The notes: generated from the letters alone by a model not told the origin. Counted from the first letter of the stretch, positions 9,559 through 18,296 are shown. The stretch: DNA of 64,000 bases from Shimia marina (GCF_001458175.1 NZ_CYPW01000040.1:63800-127799); one strand, 5' to 3'. A program made the numbers and translations.

Positions 9559-10596
9559 ATGCGCGAGGCACCACAAAGGAAAACGCGGCCACGGATCGTG
9601 GTGGCCGGGGCGGGCAGCATTGGCTGTTTTGTTGGCGGTATGCTGGCAGAAGGAGGCCATGATGTGACTCTGCTGCTGCGTGCGGCAACGCGGGAGGAGC
9701 TTTCCAAACATGGGCTCCTGCTGACGGATTTTGCCGGGATGGATACGGCATTGTCACCAGATCAGTTTGCCATGGACACGGATCCCGCCTGTCTGGCTGG
9801 CGCGGACATCGTGTTGCTGACCGTGAAAAGCGCGGCGACAGCGGAGATGGCAGCACAGATTGCGCGCCATGCGCCACAGGGGGCCGTTGTTGTGAGCCTG
9901 CAGAATGGCGTCCAGAATGCGCCTTTGTTGCATGATCTGTTGCCGGAATTTGATGTGCGCGCCGGAATGGTGCCTTTTAATGTGCTTTGGGTTGGTGGCG
10001 GGCGGTTTCATCGGGGCACCAGCGGCGACATTTGCATCGCAAAGGGCAAGGGGCATGTGGCGCGTCATCTCAGTCTGCCGGGGCTGCAGGTGCATGAACA
10101 TAAAAACATGGCTGCGGTGCAATGGGGCAAGTTGCTCATCAATCTCAACAATGCGTTGAATGCCCTTTCAGGTTTGCCGCTGCGCAAACAAATAGGGGAC
10201 ATGCGCTGGCGACGGCTCATGGCGGCGCAGATGGTTGAGGCACTCGATCTGCTGAGGGCGGAGGGGATTGCAACAGTCAATCCGGTTGCTGCCGTGCCCA
10301 TGCGCTGCGTGCCTGTGATCCTGAGGCTACCAACATGGGCGTTCCGGTGGGTGGCCAAGGCCATGCTGTCAATTGATCCAAATGCGCGCAGTTCGATGTG
10401 GGAGAATCTGGATCGGGGCCGCATGACAGAAATCGAAGAGTTGCAGGGCAAGATTGTGGCTCTTGCGGCAGATCAGGGAACCACAGCCCCCATCAATAGT
10501 GCGATTGCAGAGTTGATCCGAGAGGCCGAAGCGGCGGGCGCGGGGGCACCGGTCTTGTCGCCGCGAGAGGTGCGGCAAAGATTGCGGGCGGCGTGA
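9559..10596 (+). CDS. panE: 2-dehydropantoate 2-reductase family protein (PanE/ApbA)
   Basis: About 345 aa. An N-terminal NAD(P)-binding Rossmann fold (VAGAGSIGCFVGG) is followed by the ApbA signature (LTVKSAATAEMA, SLQNGVQN) and a C-terminal all-helical domain with a catalytic-Lys region (QWGKLLINLNNALNAL). It would reduce ketopantoate to pantoate in coenzyme A synthesis. Many genomes carry several paralogs with other 2-keto acid substrates, so the exact role is open. ATG 9559 has AGGGAG 10 nt upstream; an in-frame TTG at 9553 is the alternative. No pan genes adjoin it. Confidence 0.82.
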   Translation: MREAPQRKTRPRIVVAGAGSIGCFVGGMLAEGGHDVTLLLRAATREELSKHGLLLTDFAGMDTALSPDQFAMDTDPACLAGADIVLLTVKSAATAEMAAQIARHAPQGAVVVSLQNGVQNAPLLHDLLPEFDVRAGMVPFNVLWVGGGRFHRGTSGDICIAKGKGHVARHLSLPGLQVHEHKNMAAVQWGKLLINLNNALNALSGLPLRKQIGDMRWRRLMAAQMVEALDLLRAEGIATVNPVAAVPMRCVPVILRLPTWAFRWVAKAMLSIDPNARSSMWENLDRGRMTEIEELQGKIVALAADQGTTAPINSAIAELIREAEAAGAGAPVLSPREVRQRLRAA

Positions 10597-10611
10597 ACCG
10601 CCCGCGCTTTT
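10584..10611. terminator. Terminator hairpin between convergent panE-like and pit genes
   Basis: Perfect 8-bp GC stem (10584-10591 with 10598-10605), loop CGTGAA, then GCTTTTCG. It overlaps the last codons of the panE-like gene and lies 10 nt from the pit stop, so it could act on both strands. Confidence 0.55.
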
Positions 10612-10614
10612 CGT

Positions 10615-12096
10615 TTAGCCAGTGATGCCGTTGAGAATGAAGAAGATCACAGCGGACATAGATGCGGCCGCAGGCACGGTGATGACCCAGGCGGCGACGA
10701 TGGTCATGAAATGACTGCGGCGCACCAGTTTGCGGCGGCGCCGTTCTTCCGGCGCGATGCGGGCTTCTGCTGGGCGTTTGTCGGCGGACTTGCGCAGACG
10801 CCGCTCCGCATCCCACTCGCGGAAGAAGCCAACGCCAAAAATGCCGCCGACGGCGATGTGGGTGGAACTGACAGGCAGGCCGAGCCATGAGGCGACAATC
10901 ACTGTGATGGCGGCAGAGAGTGCCACACAATATGCGCGCATTGGGTTCAGTTTTGTGATCTTCTCGCCGACCATGCGGATCAGTTTGGGGCCAAAGAGAA
11001 ACAGGCCGAAAGAGATGCCAAAGGCCCCGATGATCATCACCCATGTTGGGATCGCCACTTTTGCGGCAATATCGCCAAATTCGGCAGCATGCACGATTGC
11101 GGCCAGTGGGCCGACGGCATTTGCCACGTCATTGGCACCATGGGCAAAGGACAGCAGGGCGGCCGAGAACACCAGTGGGATGCCAAAGAGCACCTTGAGC
11201 GATTTGTTGCGGTTTTCCAGCCCTTCGGATTGCTTGCGAATGAAAGGTTTGGAGACTGCGTAGAACAGTACGCCCGTGCCGAGACCGATCAGCAGAGCAG
11301 TCTGGATGTCGATTTTGATGATCCGCTTGAGGCCTTTGAGGGCCAGATAGGAAGCGAAGGCTGCGGCCATGATGCCGATCAGCACAGGCACCCAGCGGCG
11401 CGCGGCGGCGATTTTGTCATCCTGATAAATGATGCGTGATTTGATGAAGGCGAGGAAGCAGGCTGCGATGACGCCGCCGAGCACAGGTGAAATCACCCAA
11501 GAGGCGGCGATCTTGCCCATGGTGGGCCAGTTCACAGCCGCAAAGCCTGCGGCGGCGATCCCTGCGCCCATGACGCCACCCACAACAGAGTGTGTGGTGG
11601 AAACCGGCGCGCCCACCCAGGTGGCGATGTTGACCCAGAGCGCGGAAGAGATCAGCGCAGCCATCATGGCCCAGACAAAGATCTCAGCCTGACCGATGCC
11701 AGAGGGATCAATGATGCCTTTAGAAATGGTGGACACCACATCGCCCCCAGCCAAAAGCGCGCCTGCGCTTTCAAAAATAGCTGCGATGGCAATTGCACCG
11801 CCCATGGTAAGCGCATTCGCCCCTACGGCCGGGCCCATATTGTTGGCCACGTCATTTGCACCGATGTTGATCGCCATGTAAGCGCCAAAACCGGCTGCTG
11901 CGATGATGATCATGGTGTTGGGCTGTTCGCCCGTGAGCAGGCCTGCGATCCCAGCGGCCAAAACGATGAAGGCGAGGGCGATGCCCAGACCAACCATGGG
12001 GCGCGCGACATAGAGCGTTGCGGATTCAAGATGTGAGATGCGGTGAAGGTCGCGGTCCAGCGTGGACCAGTGCTTGCCGTCGTGAGGCGTAGACAT
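10615..12096 (-). CDS. pit: Inorganic phosphate transporter, PiT family
   Basis: About 493 aa membrane symporter for phosphate (proton- or cation-coupled). Both PiT half-repeats carry the signature GANDVAN: GANDVANNMGPAVGANAL in the N-terminal half and GANDVANAVGPLA in the C-terminal half, each amid many hydrophobic helices. A hydrophilic, Arg-rich loop lies near the C-terminus. ATG 12096 was preferred over an upstream in-frame GTG at 12141, because the extra residues precede a normal soluble N-terminus. A Pho-box-like repeat lies 65 nt upstream. The DUF47 partner gene that often precedes pit is absent here. Confidence 0.93.
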   Translation of the reverse strand: MSTPHDGKHWSTLDRDLHRISHLESATLYVARPMVGLGIALAFIVLAAGIAGLLTGEQPNTMIIIAAAGFGAYMAINIGANDVANNMGPAVGANALTMGGAIAIAAIFESAGALLAGGDVVSTISKGIIDPSGIGQAEIFVWAMMAALISSALWVNIATWVGAPVSTTHSVVGGVMGAGIAAAGFAAVNWPTMGKIAASWVISPVLGGVIAACFLAFIKSRIIYQDDKIAAARRWVPVLIGIMAAAFASYLALKGLKRIIKIDIQTALLIGLGTGVLFYAVSKPFIRKQSEGLENRNKSLKVLFGIPLVFSAALLSFAHGANDVANAVGPLAAIVHAAEFGDIAAKVAIPTWVMIIGAFGISFGLFLFGPKLIRMVGEKITKLNPMRAYCVALSAAITVIVASWLGLPVSSTHIAVGGIFGVGFFREWDAERRLRKSADKRPAEARIAPEERRRRKLVRRSHFMTIVAAWVITVPAAASMSAVIFFILNGITG

Positions 12097-12160
12097 AACA
12101 AAGTTTCCCGGCTTGGTTTGAGCGGGCTGTATCCTTGTCACACAGGCGATGCAATGGGGG

Positions 12161-12190
12161 TGTTACAAAACCGTTACAAAACTGTCACAT
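12161..12190 (+). promoter_or_regulatory. Pho-box-like 11-bp direct repeats (PhoB site candidate)
   Basis: Three consecutive 11-bp units TGTTACAAAAC, CGTTACAAAAC, TGTCACATTTG. The last two read CCGTTACAAAACTGTCAC, which I score as matching 15 of 18 positions of the E. coli Pho-box consensus (CTGTCATAWAWCTGTCAY). The box lies 65 nt upstream of the pit start but is oriented on the opposite strand, and it overlaps the last codons of the Nudix gene. In Sinorhizobium meliloti PhoB represses orfA-pit (established knowledge). A repressive PhoB site here is inference. Confidence 0.55.
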
Positions 12191-12643
12191 TTGCCGCAAA
12201 AGCGCCTGAAGCTCTGGTTCATGCACCATTTCGGCCGCTTCGGCAGGGGCAACCCATTTGCGGGTGCGTTGATCAGCCTCTGGGAAGTCATCTACGATCT
12301 TTTCGACTTTGGTTTCGAAAACGGTGACATCCACGGCAATTTCCAAACCACCGTCTAAGCGCTTGTCATAGCCATATACACCAAAGGGGTCTTCGTTGAT
12401 GTTGGCTTTCTTCACGCCAGCTTCTTCCCAAGCTTCTTGCAGAGCCGCGCCGGCGGCGTCGAGACCTTTGATGGGCCATCCTTTGGGCAGTACCCAACGC
12501 CCGGTGTCACGGGAGGTGACCAAAAGCACCTGACGGCTTCCGTCGTGATCGCGTGTACAGAGCGCGGCCACCTGAATGCGGCGCGGACGCTGCAACATTG
12601 GAGCCAGCACGTTTTCATACGCGATTTTGAGAGGATTGGTCAT
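12185..12643 (-). CDS. NUDIX hydrolase
   Basis: 152 aa. A Nudix box variant is present: PKGWPIKG...AALQEAWEEAG, with the REUXEE core reading QEAWEE, so the first Arg is Gln while both metal-binding Glu are kept. The segment resembles DIPP-type Nudix enzymes that hydrolyse diphosphoinositol polyphosphates or dinucleoside polyphosphates, but the substrate is not predictable. It lies between hrpB and pit on the same strand; its stop codon is within the Pho-like box. The upstream AT-rich region on the minus strand contains a TATAAAT promoter-like element. Confidence 0.85.
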   Translation of the reverse strand: MTNPLKIAYENVLAPMLQRPRRIQVAALCTRDHDGSRQVLLVTSRDTGRWVLPKGWPIKGLDAAGAALQEAWEEAGVKKANINEDPFGVYGYDKRLDGGLEIAVDVTVFETKVEKIVDDFPEADQRTRKWVAPAEAAEMVHEPELQALLRQM

Positions 12644-12719
12644 GGGCTGCTCTGGTCGTTTTTATGTATTTATAATGTCACATTATTTTGTCGTTGCATT
12701 GTATATACGTTTGCTTGTG

Positions 12720-12746
12720 GAAAACGTCAAGGTGTCTCACGTTTTT
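12720..12746. terminator. Weak hairpin after hrpB
   Basis: Arms GAAAACGT (12720-12727) and ACGTTTTT (12739-12746) with a T-run on either strand. It sits immediately downstream of the hrpB stop and could separate hrpB from the Nudix gene. Confidence 0.35.
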
Positions 12747-12747
12747 C

Positions 12748-15189
12748 TTATCTGGCCCGACGTTTGGCGCGCAAAGTGGGATCTGCTTGTGTGGGATCTT
12801 CAGGCCAAGGGTGTTTGGGGTAGCGCCCGCGCATGTCTTTGCGCACATCGGCATAGGAACTGGCCCAGAAACCGGGGATATTCATGGTGGTCTGCACGGG
12901 TTTCTGGCCAGGCGACAGAAGGGTGACGCGCAGGGGCGTGTTGCCAATCATGGGGTGGGTTGTCTGACCAAAGAGCTCTTGGAGGCGCAGGGTGATTTCG
13001 GGGTGCTCCCCCGCGTAATCAATCGGAATTTTGCGGTCCAGAGGTGTTGTGAAATGTGCTGGGGCGAGGCGGTCCAAGAGACTCATCTGGTTCCAGTCAA
13101 GTTGCGCGCGCAGAGCATCAAGGATGTCAAATTTCTTCCAATGTTCCGCCGTTTTGACGCCACCGATATGGGGCAAAAGCCAATCTTCTATGCCCGCGAG
13201 CAGCGCGTCTTCTGTCATCTCTGGTAGTGTATGGCCTGAGGCTCGGATCAATTCCACCCGTGCAACAAAGCGTTTGGCGGCCGGGGAGAATACCAAGCCA
13301 AGATCACGGACACCATCCAGCATGGCCAGAGCGATGGATTCTTCGGGCGCGTCTTGCCAGATGCGGTCATCAAGGGCAATCGCGCCGAAGAATTCTTGGC
13401 GTCTTGCGATTACGCGGCGGTCTCGTTTTGACCATGCGCAATGATCCTGCCACGAAATCTGATCGGGAAAAAGATCGCGGATCTGCGCTTCGGAAATCTG
13501 GATGGCCTGACGAATGCGGGCCTCGCGCGGATTTCCGTCAGTGTCGGTGACCACAATCAGGCGCGTGTTTGCCATCGGGTCGCTGTCATCCATGACGGCG
13601 CCTTTGCCTCCTGAGAGTACAAAACGGGGCGCGTCACCTTTGCGGTGCAGGCCGATCCGGTCCGGATAGGCTAGAGCGGCGAGTTCTGCGGCACTGTGCG
13701 TGGTGTGTTGTTGGTTTGGCGCGGTTTTGGCAAGGCGTTTTGCTTCGTCTCGCAAGGCATGCAAGGCGGTGCGGTTGACCCCATAGGGGCGCCGCTCTGT
13801 GAAGGCTCGCACGTCGGACAAAGCCTCCAGTCTGAGGCTCAGGTCGGTGGGCGCGCCGCGGCTGAGGGGATCGCGGGCTGCCAGAAGGGTAGCCATCTGC
13901 GCAGCCTGCGGCCCTGCGAGGATCAACATATGCGCCAACCGTGGGTGAAGCGGCACTTTGGCGATGGCTTTGCCATGGGCAGTGATGCGGTTGTCGCTGT
14001 CCAATGCGCCCAGCATGCGTAGAACGGTCTGCGCCTCGGCAAAGCTGCCAGCATTGGGGTGGGTCAGGAATGCCAGATCGGTTGGAGAGGCACCCCAGAG
14101 AGCCAGTTCCAGTGCCAGCCCTGTGAGATCGGCGGCTTCAATCTCGGCAGGTGGATATGGCAGGAGCGCCCCTTCTTCGCCCTTTGTCCACAGGCGATAG
14201 CATGTGCCTTCGGCGACACGGCCCGCACGGCCTTGTCTTTGAGTCGCTTCGGCGCGGGTCACACGCTCAGTGACAAGGCGTGACATGCCTGAGCCGGGAT
14301 CGAAGCGCGCGCGGCGCGCGCGGCCGGCATCTACGACGACGCGCACGTCCTGAATGGTGAGAGAGGTTTCCGCAATCGACGTGACGAGCACCACTTTGCG
14401 CCCCTGAGCCGCAGGGCGAATGGCGGCCTGCTGATCCTTGAAGGGCATGGAGCCATAGAGGGGATGGATCGTGCAGTCGGCAGGCAATTTCAGCAAAGCC
14501 TGCGTGCGGCGGATTTCACCTTCGCCGGGCAGAAATACGAGCACACCGCCTTCCGTTTCCTTGACCGCCTGTGCAATCAATTGTGCAGTGGCCTCTTCCA
14601 GATGTGTGTTTTTGGGCAGTGGTTTTTCCAGCCAGCGGGTGGTGACTGGAAAAGCGCGCCCTTCTGAGGTGATGACGGGGGCGTCACCCATCAGCTTTGC
14701 CACCGGTTCGGCATCCAATGTGGCCGACATGGCCAGCAGCAAAAGATCGTCGCGCAGCGCGTCGCAAATCTCCAGACAGAGCGCGAGGCCAAAATCCGCG
14801 TTCAGCGAGCGTTCGTGAAATTCGTCAAAGATCACTGCACCGATGCCAGAGAGTTCCGGATCGGATTGAATCATGCGGGTCAGAATGCCTTCGGTGACGA
14901 CTTCAATGCGGGTGTTTTTTGACACTTTGCTTTCGCCACGCACCCGGTAGCCGACGGTGTCGCCGGGTTTCTCGCCCAATGTCTGGGCCATTCTCTCGGC
15001 GGCGGCGCGGGCGGCAAGACGGCGGGGTTCGAGCATCAGAATGCGTCCATCCGTCAGCCCGGCATCGCGTATGGCCAGAGGCACCACAGTGGTTTTGCCT
15101 GCGCCTGGTGGGGCTTGCAGTACCGCGCGATTGTGGGATTTGAGGGCCTTGAGAAGTGGCTCCAGGGCGTTGTGAATAGGCAGATGCAT
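12748..15189 (-). CDS. hrpB: ATP-dependent helicase HrpB
   Basis: About 813 aa DExH-box helicase. Walker A is APPGAGKTT at about residues 26-34, motif II is DEFHER, motif III is SAT, and motif VI is QRQGRAGR. C-terminal HrpB-specific domains end with an Arg/Lys-rich tail. HrpB proteins are widespread but their cellular role in most bacteria is unsettled; an RNA-helicase function is inferred from the DEAH family. ATG 15189 fits the usual HrpB N-terminus (LPI...LL.AL...AVLQAPPGAGKTT). An upstream GTG at 15234 would overlap the DUF3108 stop by 4 nt and is possible through translational coupling. Confidence 0.92.
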   Translation of the reverse strand: MHLPIHNALEPLLKALKSHNRAVLQAPPGAGKTTVVPLAIRDAGLTDGRILMLEPRRLAARAAAERMAQTLGEKPGDTVGYRVRGESKVSKNTRIEVVTEGILTRMIQSDPELSGIGAVIFDEFHERSLNADFGLALCLEICDALRDDLLLLAMSATLDAEPVAKLMGDAPVITSEGRAFPVTTRWLEKPLPKNTHLEEATAQLIAQAVKETEGGVLVFLPGEGEIRRTQALLKLPADCTIHPLYGSMPFKDQQAAIRPAAQGRKVVLVTSIAETSLTIQDVRVVVDAGRARRARFDPGSGMSRLVTERVTRAEATQRQGRAGRVAEGTCYRLWTKGEEGALLPYPPAEIEAADLTGLALELALWGASPTDLAFLTHPNAGSFAEAQTVLRMLGALDSDNRITAHGKAIAKVPLHPRLAHMLILAGPQAAQMATLLAARDPLSRGAPTDLSLRLEALSDVRAFTERRPYGVNRTALHALRDEAKRLAKTAPNQQHTTHSAAELAALAYPDRIGLHRKGDAPRFVLSGGKGAVMDDSDPMANTRLIVVTDTDGNPREARIRQAIQISEAQIRDLFPDQISWQDHCAWSKRDRRVIARRQEFFGAIALDDRIWQDAPEESIALAMLDGVRDLGLVFSPAAKRFVARVELIRASGHTLPEMTEDALLAGIEDWLLPHIGGVKTAEHWKKFDILDALRAQLDWNQMSLLDRLAPAHFTTPLDRKIPIDYAGEHPEITLRLQELFGQTTHPMIGNTPLRVTLLSPGQKPVQTTMNIPGFWASSYADVRKDMRGRYPKHPWPEDPTQADPTLRAKRRAR

Positions 15190-15230
15190 CATGGGGCCGT
15201 TATCGGTCAGCGCGCGCGTGGCGTCCAGTG

Positions 15231-15983
15231 TCACTCTTGCCGGATGACCTTGGCCTTGCCATGGCGGGACGTCAGATGCACCTCTTGCGCACGCCAGACG
15301 TTGCCTTGCTTTTGATAGACAATCGACAGGGGGGAGGTTTTTAGCTCTGCGAGATCTTCAGCGGAATAGCCGCCGATGCGATCATAGGTGCCTGAACAGG
15401 TCACCCCCTCTGCCGAGGTCCGACGGGTTTTCAATGTGATACGTACTAGGCGCGTTCCATCAAATTGGGTCTGATCGACCGTGCAGAGCGTTTCTTCGGT
15501 TTGGTCTCGCAGGGTGAGCCACATCATGGAAAGCGGATCAAAGGCCCCTTTGAGAGCGCTTGGCTCAATAGGGACATCTGGTTCTTGTAGCCCCTTGGTT
15601 TTGACCATGCGATCTCCTTGCCTGCGCAGGCTGGTTTCAGAGATGCGCTTGCCGGTGTTGATGCGCCCTGTATAGGCGCGCGGCAGGAGGTCGGATCCTT
15701 TCAGGCCGCCACCTCCCTCAATTGAGAAACGGATTTTTTTCAACACGCCTGCAAGGCCGGTGGTTTCAAAAATGCCCTTGCCAGAGTAGTTTTGCGCGGT
15801 CTCTGACATGGTCACGCGCAATTCACCAACCTTGATACCGAATGCATGAACGGACCAGCGTTGTGTGATCTGTTCTGCTGTGGCCGCGGGAGGGGCCATG
15901 ACTGCGGCACAGAGCAGCAGAGCCCATAAAGTGGCATGGCGCAGGAAGCGCTGGGCTAGACAAAGGCAGGTGTCACGCGGCAT
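15231..15983 (-). CDS. DUF3108 domain-containing periplasmic protein
   Basis: About 250 aa with an N-terminal hydrophobic segment ending near PPAATAEQ, consistent with a signal peptide. The body matches the DUF3108 pattern: an outer-membrane-type beta-rich protein beginning with W.V...GI..GEL.V, and a mid-protein FDPLSM...LR motif. Function unknown. Start ATG 15983; an in-frame TTG lies 12 nt upstream. It abuts hrpB (likely one transcript) and is divergent from meaB with only 34 nt between starts, so the meaB and DUF3108 promoters must overlap. Confidence 0.8.
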   Translation of the reverse strand: MPRDTCLCLAQRFLRHATLWALLLCAAVMAPPAATAEQITQRWSVHAFGIKVGELRVTMSETAQNYSGKGIFETTGLAGVLKKIRFSIEGGGGLKGSDLLPRAYTGRINTGKRISETSLRRQGDRMVKTKGLQEPDVPIEPSALKGAFDPLSMMWLTLRDQTEETLCTVDQTQFDGTRLVRITLKTRRTSAEGVTCSGTYDRIGGYSAEDLAELKTSPLSIVYQKQGNVWRAQEVHLTSRHGKAKVIRQE

Positions 15984-16017
15984 GAAGATTTCCAAACAGA
16001 AAACACGGGTACCGGCA

Positions 16018-16989
16018 ATGAATATCGCAGATCTGCGTGACAGAATACTGAAACAAGAACGCCGTGCCTTGGCACGGGCGATTACGCTGGTTGAAAGTGC
16101 ACGAGAGGATCACCGTGCCCAAGCAACGGAACTTCTGGAAGGGCTGAGCGGGGCAGGGCGGCAGTCGCTCAGAATTGGTTTGTCAGGTACGCCGGGCGTG
16201 GGCAAATCTACATTCATCGAGAGTTTTGGGATGATGCTCACAGCGCAGGGGCTCAAGGTCGCCGTGCTGGCAGTGGATCCTTCTTCCGCGCGCAGCGGGG
16301 GATCCATTCTTGGGGATAAGACGCGGATGGAACGGCTGAGCCGGGATCGCAATGCTTTTATTCGACCGTCGCCAAGCCAGACACATCTTGGCGGTGTGGC
16401 ACGTCGTACACGTGAGGCTGTGGCGCTCTGTGAAGCGGCCGGTTTTGATGTGATCTTGATTGAAACTGTCGGCGTCGGTCAGTCTGAAACCGTGGTCGCG
16501 GAAATGTCCGATCTGTTTTTGTTGCTGTTGGCACCAGCAGGGGGCGATGAGCTTCAGGGTGTGAAGCGCGGCATCATGGAAATGGCGGACATCATTTTGG
16601 TAAACAAGGCTGACGGTGCGTTGAAAGCCACCGCCATGCGCACCTGTGCGGATTATGCGGGGGCTTTGCGCCTTTTGCGCAAGCGCCCGCAGGATCCAAA
16701 AGGCTTCCCCAAAGCGATGACCGTCTCCGCGCTGGAAGAAGATGGGCTCAGCGCGGCATGGGATGAAATGACGGAACTGATGGAATGGCGCAAGACCGAA
16801 GGGCATTGGCGCGCGCGGCGTGCAGCTCAGGCACAATTCTGGTTTCATGAAGAGGTGCGTCAGGGTTTGTTGGCGCGGCTCAATCAGATCTCTGCGCGCA
16901 CAAGGATGCAGGAACTGGACGCGCAGGTCGCGGCAGGGGCGATGACCCCGTCACAGGCGGCGTTGAGCATGCTGGAAAATCTAGAATAA
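16018..16989 (+). CDS. meaB: Methylmalonyl-CoA mutase-associated GTPase MeaB
   Basis: About 323 aa G3E-family P-loop GTPase that protects and reloads the B12-dependent methylmalonyl-CoA mutase. The P-loop GTPGVGKS is at about residues 57-64, AVDPSS follows, the metal and switch region is ETVGVGQSE, and the base-specificity motif is NKAD. ATG 16018 was selected by analogy with family N-termini; an in-frame ATG at 15982 would add 12 residues. Its partner mutase is not in the window, which is common for meaB. Confidence 0.92.
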   Translation: MNIADLRDRILKQERRALARAITLVESAREDHRAQATELLEGLSGAGRQSLRIGLSGTPGVGKSTFIESFGMMLTAQGLKVAVLAVDPSSARSGGSILGDKTRMERLSRDRNAFIRPSPSQTHLGGVARRTREAVALCEAAGFDVILIETVGVGQSETVVAEMSDLFLLLLAPAGGDELQGVKRGIMEMADIILVNKADGALKATAMRTCADYAGALRLLRKRPQDPKGFPKAMTVSALEEDGLSAAWDEMTELMEWRKTEGHWRARRAAQAQFWFHEEVRQGLLARLNQISARTRMQELDAQVAAGAMTPSQAALSMLENLE

Positions 16990-17052
16990 GACGCCGCCCT
17001 GCCTCTCGATTTGTGTTAAGATATTGGTCGCACTTGCGCGATAGTCATATTT

Positions 17053-17067
17053 TGTTCAGTCTGAACA
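17053..17067. promoter_or_regulatory. Perfect 15-bp palindrome, operator candidate
   Basis: TGTTCAG-T-CTGAACA, arms of 7 bp around a single T, in the gap between meaB and the DAPG-hydrolase-like gene, 58 nt before that gene's ATG. The size and symmetry fit a dimeric repressor. The regulator is unknown and not adjacent. Confidence 0.45.
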
Positions 17068-17124
17068 GATACCTGCCAGTAGGCATGTTCGAAGTGGCCC
17101 TGATGCAGAGAGGGAGGGTGCCAT

Positions 17125-17823
17125 ATGGATCTTCCAGAGCCGCGCGACTTTGGATGGGACCTGAAGGGTCATGGGGGTGCGTTTTCTACTGTGACGCATC
17201 TTTCTGATGGGCGAACACTCTTTGAAGTGGAGCATTCTCCTGTGCAGGGGGTGACCGCCGAGATGCTGCATTGGTGGTATGGTGTTTATGCGGATCTGAC
17301 TTTGGTGATTGATGGAGAGCGATACCCAGCTTTCTTGGTGGCACACCCAACGGAACATGTCTCACTGACAAGTGAGAAGCACGATGCGGGCGCGCCCCTT
17401 GCGCCGGGCGACCATGTGACTTTGGTGGAAGTCTACGGTGGTGATCTCCGGCGTTTGGTGAACCAACGCTTTGAAGTTACCCATCTGGATGCGTCTCGCT
17501 ATGCTTTGCAGGTCAAAGTCAAAGGTGTGGTGATTGCAGATGTCGAGTTTCGCTACAGGGATGGCGATAATGGTGCCGCAGTGCGCAACACCTTTACCCT
17601 AGGACTGCGCAGAGGGTTGTGGAAACCTTTTGTAAACCGGCTTTTACTGCCGTGGGTTTATCATGAAGACAAGACTTATGCCTGGGTCCAACACAGTATT
17701 GAAGAGATTGGAAATCTCGAGAATTTCCTGCCCGAGATCTACGCCCGGCGGGATCAAGGCATGACGATCTACTGGAATCGTAATCAGCCTCCCGATAGAG
17801 ATCCACATTATGTTGCGACCTGA
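17125..17823 (+). CDS. DAPG hydrolase (PhlG)-like protein
   Basis: 232 aa soluble protein without a signal peptide. The segment AEMLHWWYG followed by AHPTEHVSL resembles the metal-binding region of the 2,4-diacetylphloroglucinol hydrolase (PhlG) family, which cleaves a carbon-carbon bond using a His/Glu-coordinated zinc. Further His and Glu (LVEVYGGDLR, WVQHSIEEIGN) could complete the site. Family assignment is from remembered motif similarity and is moderate. No phloroglucinol biosynthesis genes are near, so the physiological substrate is probably different. Strong RBS GAGGGAGGG. A palindrome upstream suggests dedicated control. Confidence 0.55.
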   Translation: MDLPEPRDFGWDLKGHGGAFSTVTHLSDGRTLFEVEHSPVQGVTAEMLHWWYGVYADLTLVIDGERYPAFLVAHPTEHVSLTSEKHDAGAPLAPGDHVTLVEVYGGDLRRLVNQRFEVTHLDASRYALQVKVKGVVIADVEFRYRDGDNGAAVRNTFTLGLRRGLWKPFVNRLLLPWVYHEDKTYAWVQHSIEEIGNLENFLPEIYARRDQGMTIYWNRNQPPDRDPHYVAT

Positions 17824-17856
17824 GGTGCTATTTCGGTGAACGGCGTGTTGAATCAC

Positions 17857-17885
17857 TTGACGCCCCCTCCAAATGCGCCTAATGA
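17857..17885 (+). promoter_or_regulatory. Candidate sigma-70 promoter of rpmB
   Basis: TTGACG (17857-17862), a 17-nt spacer, then TAATGA (17880-17885). It lies about 90 nt upstream of the rpmB start, leaving a leader that contains the hairpin at 17903-17922. Confidence 0.4.
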
Positions 17886-17902
17886 CGCCAAACGAAATTC
17901 CG

Positions 17903-17927
17903 GGCGCGGCCTTGGCAGCGCCTTTTT
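17903..17927 (+). terminator. Terminator-like hairpin in the rpmB leader
   Basis: GGCGC/GCGCC stem extended by GCC/GGC (17903-17922), then TTTTT at 17923-17927. It may end the transcript of the upstream gene or act as an attenuator in the rpmB 5' leader. A second hairpin ACGGGG/CCCCGT follows at 17935-17952, before the Shine-Dalgarno. Confidence 0.5.
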
Positions 17928-17977
17928 GATTTTGACGGGGCCGTATCCCCGTAGACCGTTAAAACGAGGATGAACCC

Positions 17978-18268
17978 ATGTCGCGCCGTTGCGAACTGAC
18001 CGGAAAAGGCCCAATGTCTGGCAACAATGTCAGCCATGCTAACAACAAAACCAAGCGTCGCTTTCTGCCGAACCTGAACGACGTGACACTGCAGTCCGAG
18101 ACACTGGGCCGTGGCGTTAAGCTGCGCATCTCCGCAGCCGCCCTGCGCACGGTGGATCACCGCGGTGGGCTGGATGCGTTCTTGGCAAAAGCCAAAGACG
18201 AAGAGCTGTCCACAAACGCTCTGAAAGTTAAAAAAGAGATCGTGAAAGCACAGGCCGCAAACGCCTGA
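17978..18268 (+). CDS. rpmB: 50S ribosomal protein L28
   Basis: 96 aa basic protein of the large ribosomal subunit. The N-terminus [20 protein letters not shown], the [11 protein letters not shown] segment and the [17 protein letters not shown] segment are typical of L28 of Alphaproteobacteria. RBS GAGGA upstream of ATG 17978. It is a single gene between its own promoter or leader and a terminator at 18297. Confidence 0.97.
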   Translation: MSRRCELTGKGPMSGNNVSHANNKTKRRFLPNLNDVTLQSETLGRGVKLRISAAALRTVDHRGGLDAFLAKAKDEELSTNALKVKKEIVKAQAANA

Positions 18269-18296
18269 TCGCATGGCTCTTTTTGAGAGTATTGGC

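Noticed and set aside
17053-17067. LexA/SOS box at the palindrome
   Set aside because: Alphaproteobacterial LexA uses the direct repeat GTTC-N7-GTTC; here the half-sites are inverted (GTTC-N5-GAAC).
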